Counted from the stretch's first letter, positions 16,704-26,255 are shown. The stretch is 46,143 bases of DNA from Methyloversatilis discipulorum (GCF_018780585.1 NZ_JADMJL010000065.1:1-46143), one strand, 5' to 3'. Numbers and translations: made by a program. The notes: generated by a model from the letters alone, not told the origin.

Positions 16704-18445
16704 CGGCGCCGCTGCGCATCCTGCTGCTATGCCACAGCTTCAACAGCCTGAGCCAGCGCCTGTACGCCGAACTGACGGCGCTCGGTCATGTGCTGTCGGT
16801 GGAGCTGGACATCGCCGACGCGGTGACCGAGGAGGCGGTCGCGCTGTTCCAGCCGGACCTCGTGCTGGCCCCTTTCCTGAAGCGGCGCATCCCGGCGTCG
16901 GTGTGGCGCACCCTGCCCTGTTTCGTCGTGCATCCGGGGCCGCCGGGCGACCGCGGCCCGGCGGCGCTCGACTGGGCCATCGTCGAGGGGCAGCGCGAGT
17001 GGGGCGTCACCGTGCTGCAGGCGGACGGCGATTTCGACGCCGGCCCGGTATGGGGAGCCGCGACCCTCCCGCTGCGTGCGGCGTCCAAGGGCGCGATCTA
17101 CCGGCGCGAGGTGACCGAGGCGGCGGTCGCGGCGACCTTGCAGGCGCTCGCCCGCTTCACTGCCGGCGATGCGCCGCAGAAAAGTGTGCCCGCCGCCGAC
17201 GGCTGGCGCGGCGTGCTGCCGCAGTCGCGCCGCGCGATCGACTGGTCGCACGACGACAGCGCAACGGTGCTCGCGAAGATCCGCGCCTCCGACGGCCAGC
17301 CGGGCGTGGTCGACGCGCTGTTCGGCCAGCCCTGCCGGCTGTTCGACGCGCACCCGGCGACGCAGCAAGCGCTGGCCGGTCTTGGCGGTGCGCCGGGCGA
17401 TGTGCTGGCGCAGCGCGACGGCGCGCTGCTGCTGCGGACCGTCGATGGTGGCGTCTGGATAGGCCGCGTGTCGATCGCCCTTGGCGACGCCGCATCGCCG
17501 ATCAAGCTGCCGGCAACGCAGGCCTTTGCCGCGGCGGCCGCGACGCTGCCCGAACGTGCGGTGCCGCTCACGCGGGCGGCCGACGAATGGGGCGAGTTGC
17601 GCTACACCGAGCACGGCGAGCGCGGGGCCCGCGTCGGCGTGCTCAGTTTCGACTTCTGCAATGGCGCGATGTCCACCGCGCAATGCCAGCGCCTGCGCGA
17701 CGCGCTGGTCGAGGTGAAGCGGCGCGACACGCAGCTGCTGCTGATCGCTGGCGGCGACGGCTTCTTCAGCAATGGCATCGACCTCAACTGCATCGAGGCG
17801 GCGGCGCACCGCGACGGCGACAGTGCGGCCGACGAATCGTGGCGCAACATCAACGCGATGAACGACGTCGCGCTGGAAATCATCACCTGCACCGACCGCC
17901 TCACCGTGTCGCTGCTGCGCGGCAACGCCGGTGCCGGCGGCGCCTTCCTCGCGCTGGCGGCGGACGAGGTGTGGGCGCAGCGCGGCGTCATGCTGAACCC
18001 GCACTACAAGAACATGGGCAATCTGTACGGCTCGGAGTACTGGACCTACCTCGCGCCGCGCCGGCTCGGCGCCGACGGCGCGCGCGCGCTGATGCAGAGC
18101 CGGCTGCCGCTGTCCGCACCCGAGGCGCTGCGCATCGGCTTCGTCGACCGTTGCCTCGACGTGCCGGCCGGTGAGGTACTCGATGCGGCGGTGCAGGAAG
18201 CCCGGCTGCTGGCCGCGTCGTACAATCTGCGCGATCGCGTCATGCGCAAGCAGACCGAGCGCGCGGCCCACGAAGCCGAACGTCCGCTCGCCGATTACCG
18301 CAAGGAAGAACTGTCCCGCATGCACCGCAATTTCTACGGCTTCGACCCCAGCTACCACGTCGCGCGCCACCACTTCGTGCACAAGCTTCCGCATGCCTGG
18401 ACGCCGCGTCATCTGGCCGTGCACCGCGAGGTGGCTGCGCGATGA
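16700..18445 (+). CDS. hypX: HypX/HoxX, CO-ligand synthesis enzyme for aerobic hydrogenase maturation
   Basis: A 581-residue two-domain HypX. The N-terminal domain resembles formyltetrahydrofolate transferases (ILLLCHSFNSLSQRLYAEL, then HPGPPGDRGPAALDWAIVEG). The C-terminal domain is crotonase-like (GGDGFFSNGIDLNCIE and GNAGAGGAFLALAADEVW). Work on homologues shows that formyl is transferred to CoA and decarbonylated to CO, which becomes the active-site CO ligand under aerobic conditions. Its presence fits an organism that makes hydrogenase in air. It overlaps the preceding orphan gene and the following hoxA by ATGA junctions. Confidence 0.95.
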   Translation: MTAPLRILLLCHSFNSLSQRLYAELTALGHVLSVELDIADAVTEEAVALFQPDLVLAPFLKRRIPASVWRTLPCFVVHPGPPGDRGPAALDWAIVEGQREWGVTVLQADGDFDAGPVWGAATLPLRAASKGAIYRREVTEAAVAATLQALARFTAGDAPQKSVPAADGWRGVLPQSRRAIDWSHDDSATVLAKIRASDGQPGVVDALFGQPCRLFDAHPATQQALAGLGGAPGDVLAQRDGALLLRTVDGGVWIGRVSIALGDAASPIKLPATQAFAAAAATLPERAVPLTRAADEWGELRYTEHGERGARVGVLSFDFCNGAMSTAQCQRLRDALVEVKRRDTQLLLIAGGDGFFSNGIDLNCIEAAAHRDGDSAADESWRNINAMNDVALEIITCTDRLTVSLLRGNAGAGGAFLALAADEVWAQRGVMLNPHYKNMGNLYGSEYWTYLAPRRLGADGARALMQSRLPLSAPEALRIGFVDRCLDVPAGEVLDAAVQEARLLAASYNLRDRVMRKQTERAAHEAERPLADYRKEELSRMHRNFYGFDPSYHVARHHFVHKLPHAWTPRHLAVHREVAAR

Positions 18446-19890
18446 ACGCCAGCCTGCGCGTGCCCACCGTGCTGGTGGTCGATGACGAGGTCCGCTCGCA
18501 GGACGCGATGCGCCGCACGCTGGAAGAGGACTTCACCGTACTCACCGCCAGCGGCGCCGACGACGCGCGCCAGCAGCTGGAGCGGCACGAGGTGAACGTC
18601 ATCCTGTGCGACCAGCGCATGCCGGGCCTGACCGGCGTGCTGTTCCTGAAGGAGGTGCGCGAGCGCTGGCCCGACGTCGTGCGCATCGTCATTTCCGGCT
18701 ACACCGATTCGGAAGACATCATCGCCGGCATCAACGACGCCGGCATCTATCAGTACATCCTGAAGCCCTGGGTGCCCGATCACCTGCTGGCCACCGTGCG
18801 CAACGCCGCCGAGGCGCAGACGCTGCAGCAGGAAACCGCCCGCCTCGACCTCGAACTGCGCACCGCGACGCCGGTGCTGCGCCAGCGCGCGGCGCACAAG
18901 CTGGAGCGCGCGCGCCGCACCTTCGGCTTCGACCGCATCGAGCGCTCCACCGGCAGTCCGCTCGATTCGGTGTGCGAAATGGCGGCGCGTGTCGCCCGCT
19001 ACGACCTGTCGGTGCTGGTGCTCGGCGAATCCGGCACCGGCAAGGAACTGCTGGCGCGCGCCATCCACTACGCCAGCCCGCGTGCCAATGGCGCCTTCGT
19101 CGTCGAGAACTGCGCGGCGATACCGGAAACCCTGCTCGAATCCGAACTGTTCGGCCACAAGCGCGGTGCCTTCACCGGCGCCTACGAAGACCACATCGGC
19201 CTCTTTCAGCGCGCCGACGGCGGCACCGTGTTCCTCGATGAAATCGGCGAAACCTCGCCCGCCTTCCAGGTGCGCCTGCTGCGCGTGCTGCAGGAAGGCG
19301 AGGTGCGCCCGGTCGGCGGCACCCGTGCGGTGCCGGTGGACGTGCGCGTGATCGCCGCCACCCACCGCGACCTTGAGCAGCGGGTGCGCGACGGCCTGTT
19401 CCGCGAGGATCTGTACTACCGCATCGCCGGCGCCACCTTCACCGTGCCGCCACTGCGCGAGCGGGTGGGCGACATCGAGCCGATCGCCCGCCGCGTGGTC
19501 GACGAAGTGGGCATCGAACTGGGCCGCCCCGGCGCCTCGCTGACCGACGAGGCGATGGCCTGTCTGATGGGCTATCCGTGGCCTGGCAACATCCGCGAAC
19601 TGCGCAACGAACTGGCGCGCGCGCTGGCGCTGAGCGACAGCGAACGCATCGAGGCGCAGTCGCTGTCGCTGCGCGTGCTGCACGGCCAGGCCGGCCTGAC
19701 CGCCACCGCCAGCGCGACGCCCTTGCCGGCCAGCGGCACGCTGGCCGAGCGGCTGGACGCGATCGAAGCCATGGTGTTGCGCGAAACCCTGCTCCGTCAT
19801 CGCTGGAACAAGACGCGCGCCGCCAAGGAACTGGGTCTGTCCCGCGTCGGTCTGCGCGGAAAGATGGTGCGCTTCGGTCTGGAGGGCTGA
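18442..19890 (+). CDS. hoxA: HoxA/HupR NtrC-type response regulator
   Basis: A 482-residue sigma-54-dependent activator of hydrogenase operons. The receiver domain has its phosphorylatable D57 in VILCDQRMPGLTG. The AAA+ domain has Walker A GESGTGKELLARAI, the sigma-54 contact loop GAFTGA and Walker B GGTVFLDEIGE. The C-terminal Fis-type HTH is NKTRAAKELGLSRVGLRGK. In Cupriavidus HoxA activates in the unphosphorylated state and is switched off by the kinase HoxJ when no H2 is sensed. No hoxJ-like gene is in this window. It sits between hypX and hoxF with start-stop overlaps on both sides. Confidence 0.94.
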   Translation: MNASLRVPTVLVVDDEVRSQDAMRRTLEEDFTVLTASGADDARQQLERHEVNVILCDQRMPGLTGVLFLKEVRERWPDVVRIVISGYTDSEDIIAGINDAGIYQYILKPWVPDHLLATVRNAAEAQTLQQETARLDLELRTATPVLRQRAAHKLERARRTFGFDRIERSTGSPLDSVCEMAARVARYDLSVLVLGESGTGKELLARAIHYASPRANGAFVVENCAAIPETLLESELFGHKRGAFTGAYEDHIGLFQRADGGTVFLDEIGETSPAFQVRLLRVLQEGEVRPVGGTRAVPVDVRVIAATHRDLEQRVRDGLFREDLYYRIAGATFTVPPLRERVGDIEPIARRVVDEVGIELGRPGASLTDEAMACLMGYPWPGNIRELRNELARALALSDSERIEAQSLSLRVLHGQAGLTATASATPLPASGTLAERLDAIEAMVLRETLLRHRWNKTRAAKELGLSRVGLRGKMVRFGLEG

Positions 19891-21722
19891 TGGGCGACGC
19901 TGCGGACATCATGAGCGAGGCGGCGCGGGCGGCCGCCGACGCGGTGCTCGACCGCTGGCAGCGCGATCCGCACGCGCTGGTGCAGGTGCTGCGCGAAACG
20001 CAGGCGATCATGCACTGGCTGTCGCGCCCGCTGCTCGCCCATATCGCCGCCGCGCTCGGCCTCACGCGGGCTCAGGTCGAAGGCGTGGCCGGCTTCTACC
20101 GCTTCTTCCACACCCGCCCGGTCGGCCGCACGCGGCTGCTGTTTTCCGACAACATCACCGACCGCATGCTGGGCAGCGAAGCGCTGCTGGCGCAGCTGTG
20201 CGCCCGCCTCGGCGTTGCACCGGGCGAAGTCGATGCGCAGGGGCGCTTCAGCGTCGACCGCTGTTCCTGTACCGGACTGTGCGACCAGGGGCCGGCATTG
20301 CTGGTGAATCACCATCAGGTCATTACGCGACTGGACGCGACACGCGTCGACGCGCTCGCCAATCTGCTGCTCGCCGACACGCCGGTCGAGCAGTGGCCGG
20401 CTGCGTGGTTCACCGTGGTCGATGGCGTGCAGCGCGCTGACGTGCTGCTGAGCGGTCTGGCCGCCGACGCGCCGACGCTGCCGGCGGTGCTCGCGCAGTC
20501 GCCGCAGGCCCTGCTCGACGAAGTGGCGCAGTCCGGCCTGCGCGGCCGCGGCGGTGCCGGTTTCCCGACTGCGCGCAAATGGCAGGCCTGTCGCGACGCC
20601 GCTGGCGACTTGCGCGTCGTCGTCTGCAATGCCGACGAGGGCGAGCCCGGCACCTTCAAGGACCGCGTGCTGCTGGCCTTTCACGCCGACGCCGTGTTCG
20701 ACGGCATGACGGTGGCGGCGCGTGCGGTCGGTGCGCAGCAGGGCTTTCTCTACCTGCGCGGCGAATACCGCTACCTGTTGCCGCAGCTCGAAGGCGTGCT
20801 CGCGCGCCGCCGCGCGCAGGGCTTGCTCGGCCGTGATGCGTGCGGCGTCGCCGGCTTCGGTTTCGATATCGCCATCCACCTGGGCGCCGGCGCCTATGTC
20901 TGCGGCGAAGAATCGGCGCTGATCGAATCGCTCGAAGGCAAGCGCGGCACGCCGCGCATCCGCCCGCCCTTCCCGGTGCAGGCCGGCTATCTCGGCCGGC
21001 CGACCGTGGTGAACAACGTCGAAACCTTCTGCGCGGTGGCCCATATCGCGCGCCGCGGCGGTGCCTGGTGGGCCGGCATCGGCACCGCCCAATCGACCGG
21101 CACCAAGATCCATTCGGTGTCCGGCGACTGCGCGCGACCCGGCCTGTACGAATACCCGCTGGGCACGCCCATCGCGCAGATCCTCGACGACTGCGGTGCC
21201 CGCGACGTGCAGGCGGTACAGGTCGGCGGGCCGTCCGGCACCTGCGTGCCGGCGGCGGATTTCGGGCACACCATCGCCTTCGAGGACGTGCCGAGCGCCG
21301 GCGCCTTCATGGTGTTCGACCGCACGCGCGACCTGTTCGAAGTGGCGCGCCACTTCGCCCGCTTCTTCGCGCATGAAAGCTGCGGCCTCTGTACGCCCTG
21401 CCGCGTCGGCACCGAACTGGTGGTGCGGCGTCTGGACAAGCTGGCGCACGCGCGCGGCGCCGGCAGCGCGTCCGCTTTCGATATCGAGCGCCTGCACGAT
21501 CTCGATACGGTGCTGCACAGCGGCACCCACTGCGGTCTCGGCGCCTCGGCCTGCAACCCGCTGCGCGACACGATGCGGCATTTCGGCGCCGCCTACGCGC
21601 AGCGCGCGACCGCGCCACAGTTCCAGCCGGACGTCGACCTCGACGCCGAACTGTCGGCGGCGCGCCGCGTGACCGGACGGACCGACGCCGGCGCGCATCT
21701 GCACACGGACACACCGGCATGA
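19890..21722 (+). CDS. hoxF: HoxF, diaphorase alpha subunit of NAD-linked hydrogenase
   Basis: A 610-residue HoxF, a fusion of NuoE-like and NuoF-like parts that binds FMN and NAD(H). The NuoE-like N terminus ends with a 2Fe-2S region at CSCTGLC. The NuoF-like part has the FMN/NADH-binding glycine loop RGRGGAGFPTARKW (about 216), the acidic NADEGEPGTFKDR block and GAGAYVCGEESALIES. A 4Fe-4S set (CGLCTPC and a later HCGLGASACNP) lies near 495-550. The start MGDAADIMSE at 19890 overlaps the hoxA stop, and upstream extension into hoxA is rejected. Confidence 0.95.
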   Translation: MGDAADIMSEAARAAADAVLDRWQRDPHALVQVLRETQAIMHWLSRPLLAHIAAALGLTRAQVEGVAGFYRFFHTRPVGRTRLLFSDNITDRMLGSEALLAQLCARLGVAPGEVDAQGRFSVDRCSCTGLCDQGPALLVNHHQVITRLDATRVDALANLLLADTPVEQWPAAWFTVVDGVQRADVLLSGLAADAPTLPAVLAQSPQALLDEVAQSGLRGRGGAGFPTARKWQACRDAAGDLRVVVCNADEGEPGTFKDRVLLAFHADAVFDGMTVAARAVGAQQGFLYLRGEYRYLLPQLEGVLARRRAQGLLGRDACGVAGFGFDIAIHLGAGAYVCGEESALIESLEGKRGTPRIRPPFPVQAGYLGRPTVVNNVETFCAVAHIARRGGAWWAGIGTAQSTGTKIHSVSGDCARPGLYEYPLGTPIAQILDDCGARDVQAVQVGGPSGTCVPAADFGHTIAFEDVPSAGAFMVFDRTRDLFEVARHFARFFAHESCGLCTPCRVGTELVVRRLDKLAHARGAGSASAFDIERLHDLDTVLHSGTHCGLGASACNPLRDTMRHFGAAYAQRATAPQFQPDVDLDAELSAARRVTGRTDAGAHLHTDTPA

Positions 21723-22411
21723 GCGGCGTCGATCCGACCTTCGACCTTGACGGCCAGCCGGTCGCGCTGCAGCCGGGCGACACGATATTGACGGCGGCAG
21801 CGCGCGCCGGGCTCGACATTCCGCACCTGTGCTGGAGCGAAGAGGTATCGGGCAGCGCGTCGTGCCGGCTGTGCACGGTGCTGGCCGACGGCCGCCCGGT
21901 GGCCGCCTGCGTGACGCCGGCGGTGGCCGGCCAGAAGGTCGACTGCCGTACCGCCTCGCTGGCCACGCAGCGCCTGCGCCTGCTGCAGATGCTGTTCGTC
22001 GAGGGCAATCACTTCTGCCCCGGCTGCGAAAAGAGCGGCAACTGCGTGCTGCAGGTACAGGCCGAACGCGCCGGCATGACCGACCTGAACTTCGAGGTGC
22101 TGAACCCGGAGCGGCCGGTCGATGCCAGCCACCCCGACGTGCTGTTCGAACCGAACCGCTGCATCCTGTGCCAGCTGTGCGTGCGTGCCAGCGACGAGAT
22201 CGACGGCAAGCGCGTGTTCGCCATCGGCGGCCACGGCATCGCCACCCGGCTGCTGATCGACAGCCCGAGCGGCCGGCTCGGCGACAGCGCGCTGTCGGTG
22301 GATGATCGCTCCGCCCACATCTGCCCGGTCGGCGCGCTGCTGCCCAAGCGGGTCGGCTTCGCGGTGCCGATCGGCCAGCGCCGCTTCGATACCGAGGACA
22401 CGCGCGGATGA
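21719..22411 (+). CDS. hoxU: HoxU, diaphorase gamma subunit
   Basis: A 230-residue NuoG-N-terminal-like iron-sulfur protein that wires HoxF to the hydrogenase module HoxYH. The 2Fe-2S ferredoxin domain has C-residues in LCWSEEVSGSASCRLCTV. A His/Cys 4Fe-4S site is seen in EGNHFCPGCEKSGNCVLQ, and a further cluster in CILCQLCVRASDEIDG. It overlaps hoxF and hoxY at ATGA junctions. Confidence 0.95.
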   Translation: MSGVDPTFDLDGQPVALQPGDTILTAAARAGLDIPHLCWSEEVSGSASCRLCTVLADGRPVAACVTPAVAGQKVDCRTASLATQRLRLLQMLFVEGNHFCPGCEKSGNCVLQVQAERAGMTDLNFEVLNPERPVDASHPDVLFEPNRCILCQLCVRASDEIDGKRVFAIGGHGIATRLLIDSPSGRLGDSALSVDDRSAHICPVGALLPKRVGFAVPIGQRRFDTEDTRG

Positions 22412-22956
22412 ATGCGCCGCCCGCATCGACGCCGCCGCGCAAGCTGCGCGTCGCCACCGTGTCGCTGGCCGGCTGTTTCGGCTGCCACATGTCGCTGCTC
22501 GACATCGACGAGCGGCTGTTCGATCTGGTCGAGCGGATCGAATTCGACCGCTCGCCGCTGACCGATATCAAGACCGTCGGTGAGGTCGAGCAATGCGACA
22601 TCGGTCTGGTCGAAGGCGGCCTGTGCAATGCCGAGAACGTCGAGGTGCTGCGCGCCTTCCGTGCTCGCTGCACCGTGCTGGTGGCGGTCGGTGCCTGCGC
22701 CATCACCGGCGGCCTGCCCGCGCTGCGCAATCATCTGGACGTCGGCGACATCCTGCAGTCGGTGTATGGTCGGGTGCCGGACGACCCGGAACTGCCGCTG
22801 CCGCTGAACCGCGTGCTGCCGATACACGAGGTGGTGCATATCGACCACGCGCTGCCCGGCTGCCCGCCGCCAGCCGACGCCTTCTGGCAACTGCTGCAGG
22901 ACCTGATGGCTGGCCGCACGCCGGTGCCGGCACCCGGCCTCATCCGCTACGACTGA
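22408..22956 (+). CDS. hoxY: HoxY, small subunit of bidirectional hydrogenase
   Basis: A 182-residue small subunit of a group 3d [NiFe]-hydrogenase carrying only the proximal 4Fe-4S cluster. Ligand regions are SLAGCFGCHMSLLD, VGACAITGGLPALRN and LPGCPPPADAFW. There is no signal peptide or C-terminal anchor, consistent with a soluble cytoplasmic enzyme. It follows hoxU with an ATGA overlap, and hoxH begins 4 nt after its stop. Confidence 0.95.
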   Translation: MNAPPASTPPRKLRVATVSLAGCFGCHMSLLDIDERLFDLVERIEFDRSPLTDIKTVGEVEQCDIGLVEGGLCNAENVEVLRAFRARCTVLVAVGACAITGGLPALRNHLDVGDILQSVYGRVPDDPELPLPLNRVLPIHEVVHIDHALPGCPPPADAFWQLLQDLMAGRTPVPAPGLIRYD

Positions 22957-22960
22957 AGCC

Positions 22961-24481
22961 ATGGATACGCGCCCGCTCGAAACCGCCGACAACCCTGCAG
23001 GCCTGCGCCGCATCGCGATCGATCCGCTGTCGCGCGTCGAAGGCCATGGCAAGGTGACGCTGCTGCTCGACGACGACAACCGCGTGCGGCAGGCGCGGCT
23101 GCACATCGTCGAATTCCGCGGCTTCGAGAAGTTCATCGAAGGCCGGCCCTACTGGGAAGTGCCGGTCATGGTGCAGCGGCTGTGCGGCATCTGCCCGGTG
23201 TCGCATCATCTCGCCGCGTCGAAGGCGCTCGACCGCGTGGCGGGCGGCTGGCCGGTGCCGCCGGCGGCCGACCGCATCCGCCGGCTCATGCATTACGGCC
23301 AGATCGTGCAGAGCCACGCGCTGCACTTCTTCCACCTCGCCTCGCCCGACCTGCTGTTCGGCTTCGACGCCGGGGTCGACCAGCGCAACATCGTCGGCGT
23401 GGCCGCCGCCTTTCCGGACGCTGCGCGTCAGGGCGTCATGCTGCGCAAGTTCGGCCAGGAGGTGATCCGCATCACGTCGGGCAAGCGCATTCATGGCACC
23501 GGCTCGATACCCGGCGGCATGAACCGTGCGGTCGACCCGGCCGAGCGCGACGCGCTGCGCGCCGAATTGCCGCAGGTGCTGGCCTGGGCGCAGGACGCGG
23601 TGTCGCTGGCCCGCCGGCTGCACGAGAGCCTGCCGGCGCGCTACGCCGACTTTGCCGACATCCCGGCCGCCATGATGTCGCTGGTCGGCCGCGACGGCGC
23701 GATGGAGCTGTACGACGGCGTGCTGCGGCTGCGCGAGTCCGACGGGCGCATCGCGGTCGACGGTTTCGACGACCAGCGCTACCGCGAACTGATCGCTGAA
23801 GCGGTCAAGCCCTGGACGTATATGAAGTTCCCCTACCGCCGCGACCTCGGTGTCGACGACGGCTGGTACCGCGTCGGCCCGCTGGCGCGCGTGCAGAACT
23901 GCGATTTCATCCCGACCCCGCGCGCCGAAGAGGCGCGCCAGACCTTTGTCGCCGCGCACGGCGGCCGGCCGGTGCACGCGGTGCTGGCCACTCACTGGGC
24001 GCGCATGATCGAACTGCTGCACGGCGTCGAGACGGTCGCCGCGCTGCTCGACGACGCGCTGATCACCGGCGGCCCGCTGAAGGCCGAGGGGCCGCGCCAG
24101 CGCTCCGGCATCGGCATCATCGAAGCGCCGCGCGGCACGTTGATCCACGAATACGAGGTCGGCGACGACGATCTGGTCACGCGCTGCAATCTGATCGTAT
24201 CGACCACGCACAACAACCAGGCGATGAACGAGGCGGTGCGCGCGGTGGCGCTGCGCTATCTCGACGGCGAAACGATTACCGAAGGCCTGCTCAACCACAT
24301 CGAGGTGGCGGTGCGCGCCTACGACCCCTGCCTGTCCTGCGCTACGCACGCGCTCGGCCAGATGCCGCTGGCGGTGAGCGTGCGCGCAGCCGACGGCCGC
24401 GTGCTCGACCACGTGCTGCGCAACTCGACCGGCGAACTGCTGCGCGACGGCCCGGCGCACGACGCCGAGGCGGCGCAATGA
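22961..24481 (+). CDS. hoxH: HoxH, large subunit of bidirectional hydrogenase
   Basis: A 506-residue catalytic subunit of the soluble NAD+-reducing hydrogenase. The N-terminal nickel motif is RLCGICPVSHH and the C-terminal motif is DPCLSCATH. It is followed by a tail of about 40 residues to be removed by HoxW, longer than the HupL tail. IDPLSRVEGHGKVTLLL at the N terminus is the usual family block. The start ATG at 22961 lies 4 nt after hoxY, and the stop overlaps hoxW. Confidence 0.96.
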   Translation: MDTRPLETADNPAGLRRIAIDPLSRVEGHGKVTLLLDDDNRVRQARLHIVEFRGFEKFIEGRPYWEVPVMVQRLCGICPVSHHLAASKALDRVAGGWPVPPAADRIRRLMHYGQIVQSHALHFFHLASPDLLFGFDAGVDQRNIVGVAAAFPDAARQGVMLRKFGQEVIRITSGKRIHGTGSIPGGMNRAVDPAERDALRAELPQVLAWAQDAVSLARRLHESLPARYADFADIPAAMMSLVGRDGAMELYDGVLRLRESDGRIAVDGFDDQRYRELIAEAVKPWTYMKFPYRRDLGVDDGWYRVGPLARVQNCDFIPTPRAEEARQTFVAAHGGRPVHAVLATHWARMIELLHGVETVAALLDDALITGGPLKAEGPRQRSGIGIIEAPRGTLIHEYEVGDDDLVTRCNLIVSTTHNNQAMNEAVRAVALRYLDGETITEGLLNHIEVAVRAYDPCLSCATHALGQMPLAVSVRAADGRVLDHVLRNSTGELLRDGPAHDAEAAQ

Positions 24482-24972
24482 CGGCGCCGCTGCTGGTGCT
24501 GGGCTGGGGCAACCCGAGCCGCGGCGACGACGCGCTCGGCCCGATGCTGGTCGATGCGCTGGCGGCGTATGCCGGACGCGCGCTGCCCGCGGGCAGCGTG
24601 GACTGCCTCAGCGACTACCAGCTGCAGATCGAACACGCGCTCGACCTGGTCGGGCGCGAACGCGTGCTCTTCGTCGATGCCGCGCGCGGGCTGGATGCCG
24701 CCTGTCAGATGCGCAGGGTCGAGCCGCAGCGCGAGCGCCAGATCACCAGCCACGCGCTGTCGCCGGAAGCACTGCTGCAGGTATTCGTCGATCTGCAGCG
24801 CCGCCCACCGCCGGTGTGTGATGTACTGGCCATCCGCGGCCGCCACTGGGAACTGGGCGAGCAGCCGGATGCGCAGGCCGTGGCCGATCTCGAACAGGCG
24901 CTCGCCCGGGCGCGCGGCTGGCTGCACGACGCCGTCGCTCGCGGCGCGCACACCGAAGGAGTGAATGCATGA
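24478..24972 (+). CDS. hoxW: HoxW, maturation protease for HoxH
   Basis: A 164-residue hydrogenase-specific endopeptidase. The signature LVLGWGNPSRGDDALGP at the N terminus replaces the HupD form, and the metal-site residues D in GRGDDALG-type and D in LFVDAARG positions are visible. Its position directly after hoxH (ATGA overlap) indicates HoxH as the substrate. It overlaps hoxB in the same way. Confidence 0.92.
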   Translation: MTAPLLVLGWGNPSRGDDALGPMLVDALAAYAGRALPAGSVDCLSDYQLQIEHALDLVGRERVLFVDAARGLDAACQMRRVEPQRERQITSHALSPEALLQVFVDLQRRPPPVCDVLAIRGRHWELGEQPDAQAVADLEQALARARGWLHDAVARGAHTEGVNA

Positions 24973-25964
24973 ACGTGCTCTGGTTGCAGTCCGGCGGCTG
25001 CGGCGGCTGCAGCATGTCGCTGCTGTGCGCCGACACCGACGATTTCCACGGCCAGCTGCGCGATGCCGGCATCGATCTGCTGTGGCATCCGTCGCTATCG
25101 CTGGACAGCGGCAGTGAAGTGACCGCGCTGCTCGGCCGCATCCTCGACGGCGATCTTCCGCTGGACGCGCTGTGCGTCGAAGGCTCGCTGCTGCGCGGGC
25201 CGAATGGCACCGGCCGTTTCCACGTCATGGCCGGCACCGGCCTGCCGATGATCGAATGGGTGCGCAAGCTCGCCGCAAAGGCGCGTCACGTGATCGCCAT
25301 CGGCAGCTGCGCTGCCTGGGGCGGCGTCACCGCCGGCGGTGACAACCCGACCGACGCCTGCGGCCTGCAGTACGAGGACGACGTGCGCGGCGGCCTGCTG
25401 GGCAGCGATTTCCGCGCCGCGGGCGGCCTGCCGGTGATCAATATCGCCGGCTGTCCGACCCACCCGAGCTGGGTGCTGGACACGCTGATGGCGCTGGCCG
25501 CCGACGGCTTCACCGAAACCGACCTCGATACGCTGGGCCGGCCGCGCTTCTACGCCGACCAGCTGGTGCACCACGGCTGCACGCGCAACGAGTACTACGA
25601 GTTCAAGGCCAGCGCCGAGAAGCCCTCGGACCTCGGCTGCATGATGGAAAACATGGGCTGCAAGGGCACGCAGGCACACGCCGACTGCAACACGCGGCCG
25701 TGGAACGGCGAAGGCTCCTGCACCCGCGGCGGCTACGCCTGCATCAGCTGCACCGAACCTGGCTTCCAGGAACCGGGCCACCCCTTCCACGCCACCCCCA
25801 AGCTGGCCGGCATCCCGATCGGCCTGCCGACCGACATGCCCAAGGCCTGGTTCGTCGCGCTGGCGTCACTGTCGAAGTCGGCGACGCCGAAGCGGGTCAA
25901 GGTGAATGCGGTGTCGGACCACGTCGTGGTGCCGCCGGTGGCGCGAAGGACAAGATTGAAGTGA
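24969..25964 (+). CDS. hoxB: HoxB/HupU, small subunit of regulatory (H2-sensing) hydrogenase
   Basis: A 331-residue small subunit of a group 2b sensor hydrogenase. It starts directly with MNVLWLQSGGCGGCSMSLLC and has no Tat signal, so it stays in the cytoplasm. Cluster ligands are visible in CGGCS, GSCAAWGGV, AGCPTHPSW, HHGCTRNEYYEF, MGCKGTQAHADC and GYACISCTEPGF. Only the standard proximal cysteines are present, without the two extra ones of HupS. The C-terminal extension (about 40 residues, basic, ending RRTRLK) would be where the complex contacts partners in homologues. The stop overlaps the next small gene rather than hoxC, which is unusual. Confidence 0.94.
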   Translation: MNVLWLQSGGCGGCSMSLLCADTDDFHGQLRDAGIDLLWHPSLSLDSGSEVTALLGRILDGDLPLDALCVEGSLLRGPNGTGRFHVMAGTGLPMIEWVRKLAAKARHVIAIGSCAAWGGVTAGGDNPTDACGLQYEDDVRGGLLGSDFRAAGGLPVINIAGCPTHPSWVLDTLMALAADGFTETDLDTLGRPRFYADQLVHHGCTRNEYYEFKASAEKPSDLGCMMENMGCKGTQAHADCNTRPWNGEGSCTRGGYACISCTEPGFQEPGHPFHATPKLAGIPIGLPTDMPKAWFVALASLSKSATPKRVKVNAVSDHVVVPPVARRTRLK

Positions 25965-26224
25965 CAGTGTTTCTGACCGCCACCTCGCCGTTCCGGGCCA
26001 AGGCGGATCTCATCGGCGAGCCGGTGGGCCTTCTGTTCGAGTTCATTGCGCGTTTCCTGTTCAGGATCATGTCCACCCTTTTCGGCCCGGAGGGCCAGGA
26101 CGGTTATGGTCTGTCTGACTGGATACTGTTGATTGCGTTGTTGACCGGGGTGGCGATCGGGATCGCGTGGGCGGCGATGACGTTGATCCGCGTAACGCAC
26201 AAGAAGGGAAAGGAAAGACGTTGA
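25961..26224 (+). CDS. small single-pass membrane protein between hoxB and hoxC
   Basis: An 87-residue protein of unknown function inserted between the two subunit genes of the H2 sensor. The GTG start at 25961 overlaps the hoxB stop (GTGA), and a second GTG lies at 25967. Residues about 18-42 (PVGLLFEFIARFLFRIMSTL) look like an amphipathic or membrane-associated helix. After a short acidic loop a clear membrane span follows (DWILLIALLTGVAIGIAWAA) with a basic tail (THKKGKERR). Base composition and codon use (TTG leucines, lower GC) differ from the flanking hox genes, suggesting later acquisition. An anchor or partner for the regulatory hydrogenase is a possible role but not shown. The alternative is a chance ORF. 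Confidence 0.7.
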   Translation: MTVFLTATSPFRAKADLIGEPVGLLFEFIARFLFRIMSTLFGPEGQDGYGLSDWILLIALLTGVAIGIAWAAMTLIRVTHKKGKERR

Positions 26225-26255
26225 GGGTTACTGATAGCAAGAGGGCACTCTCCGC

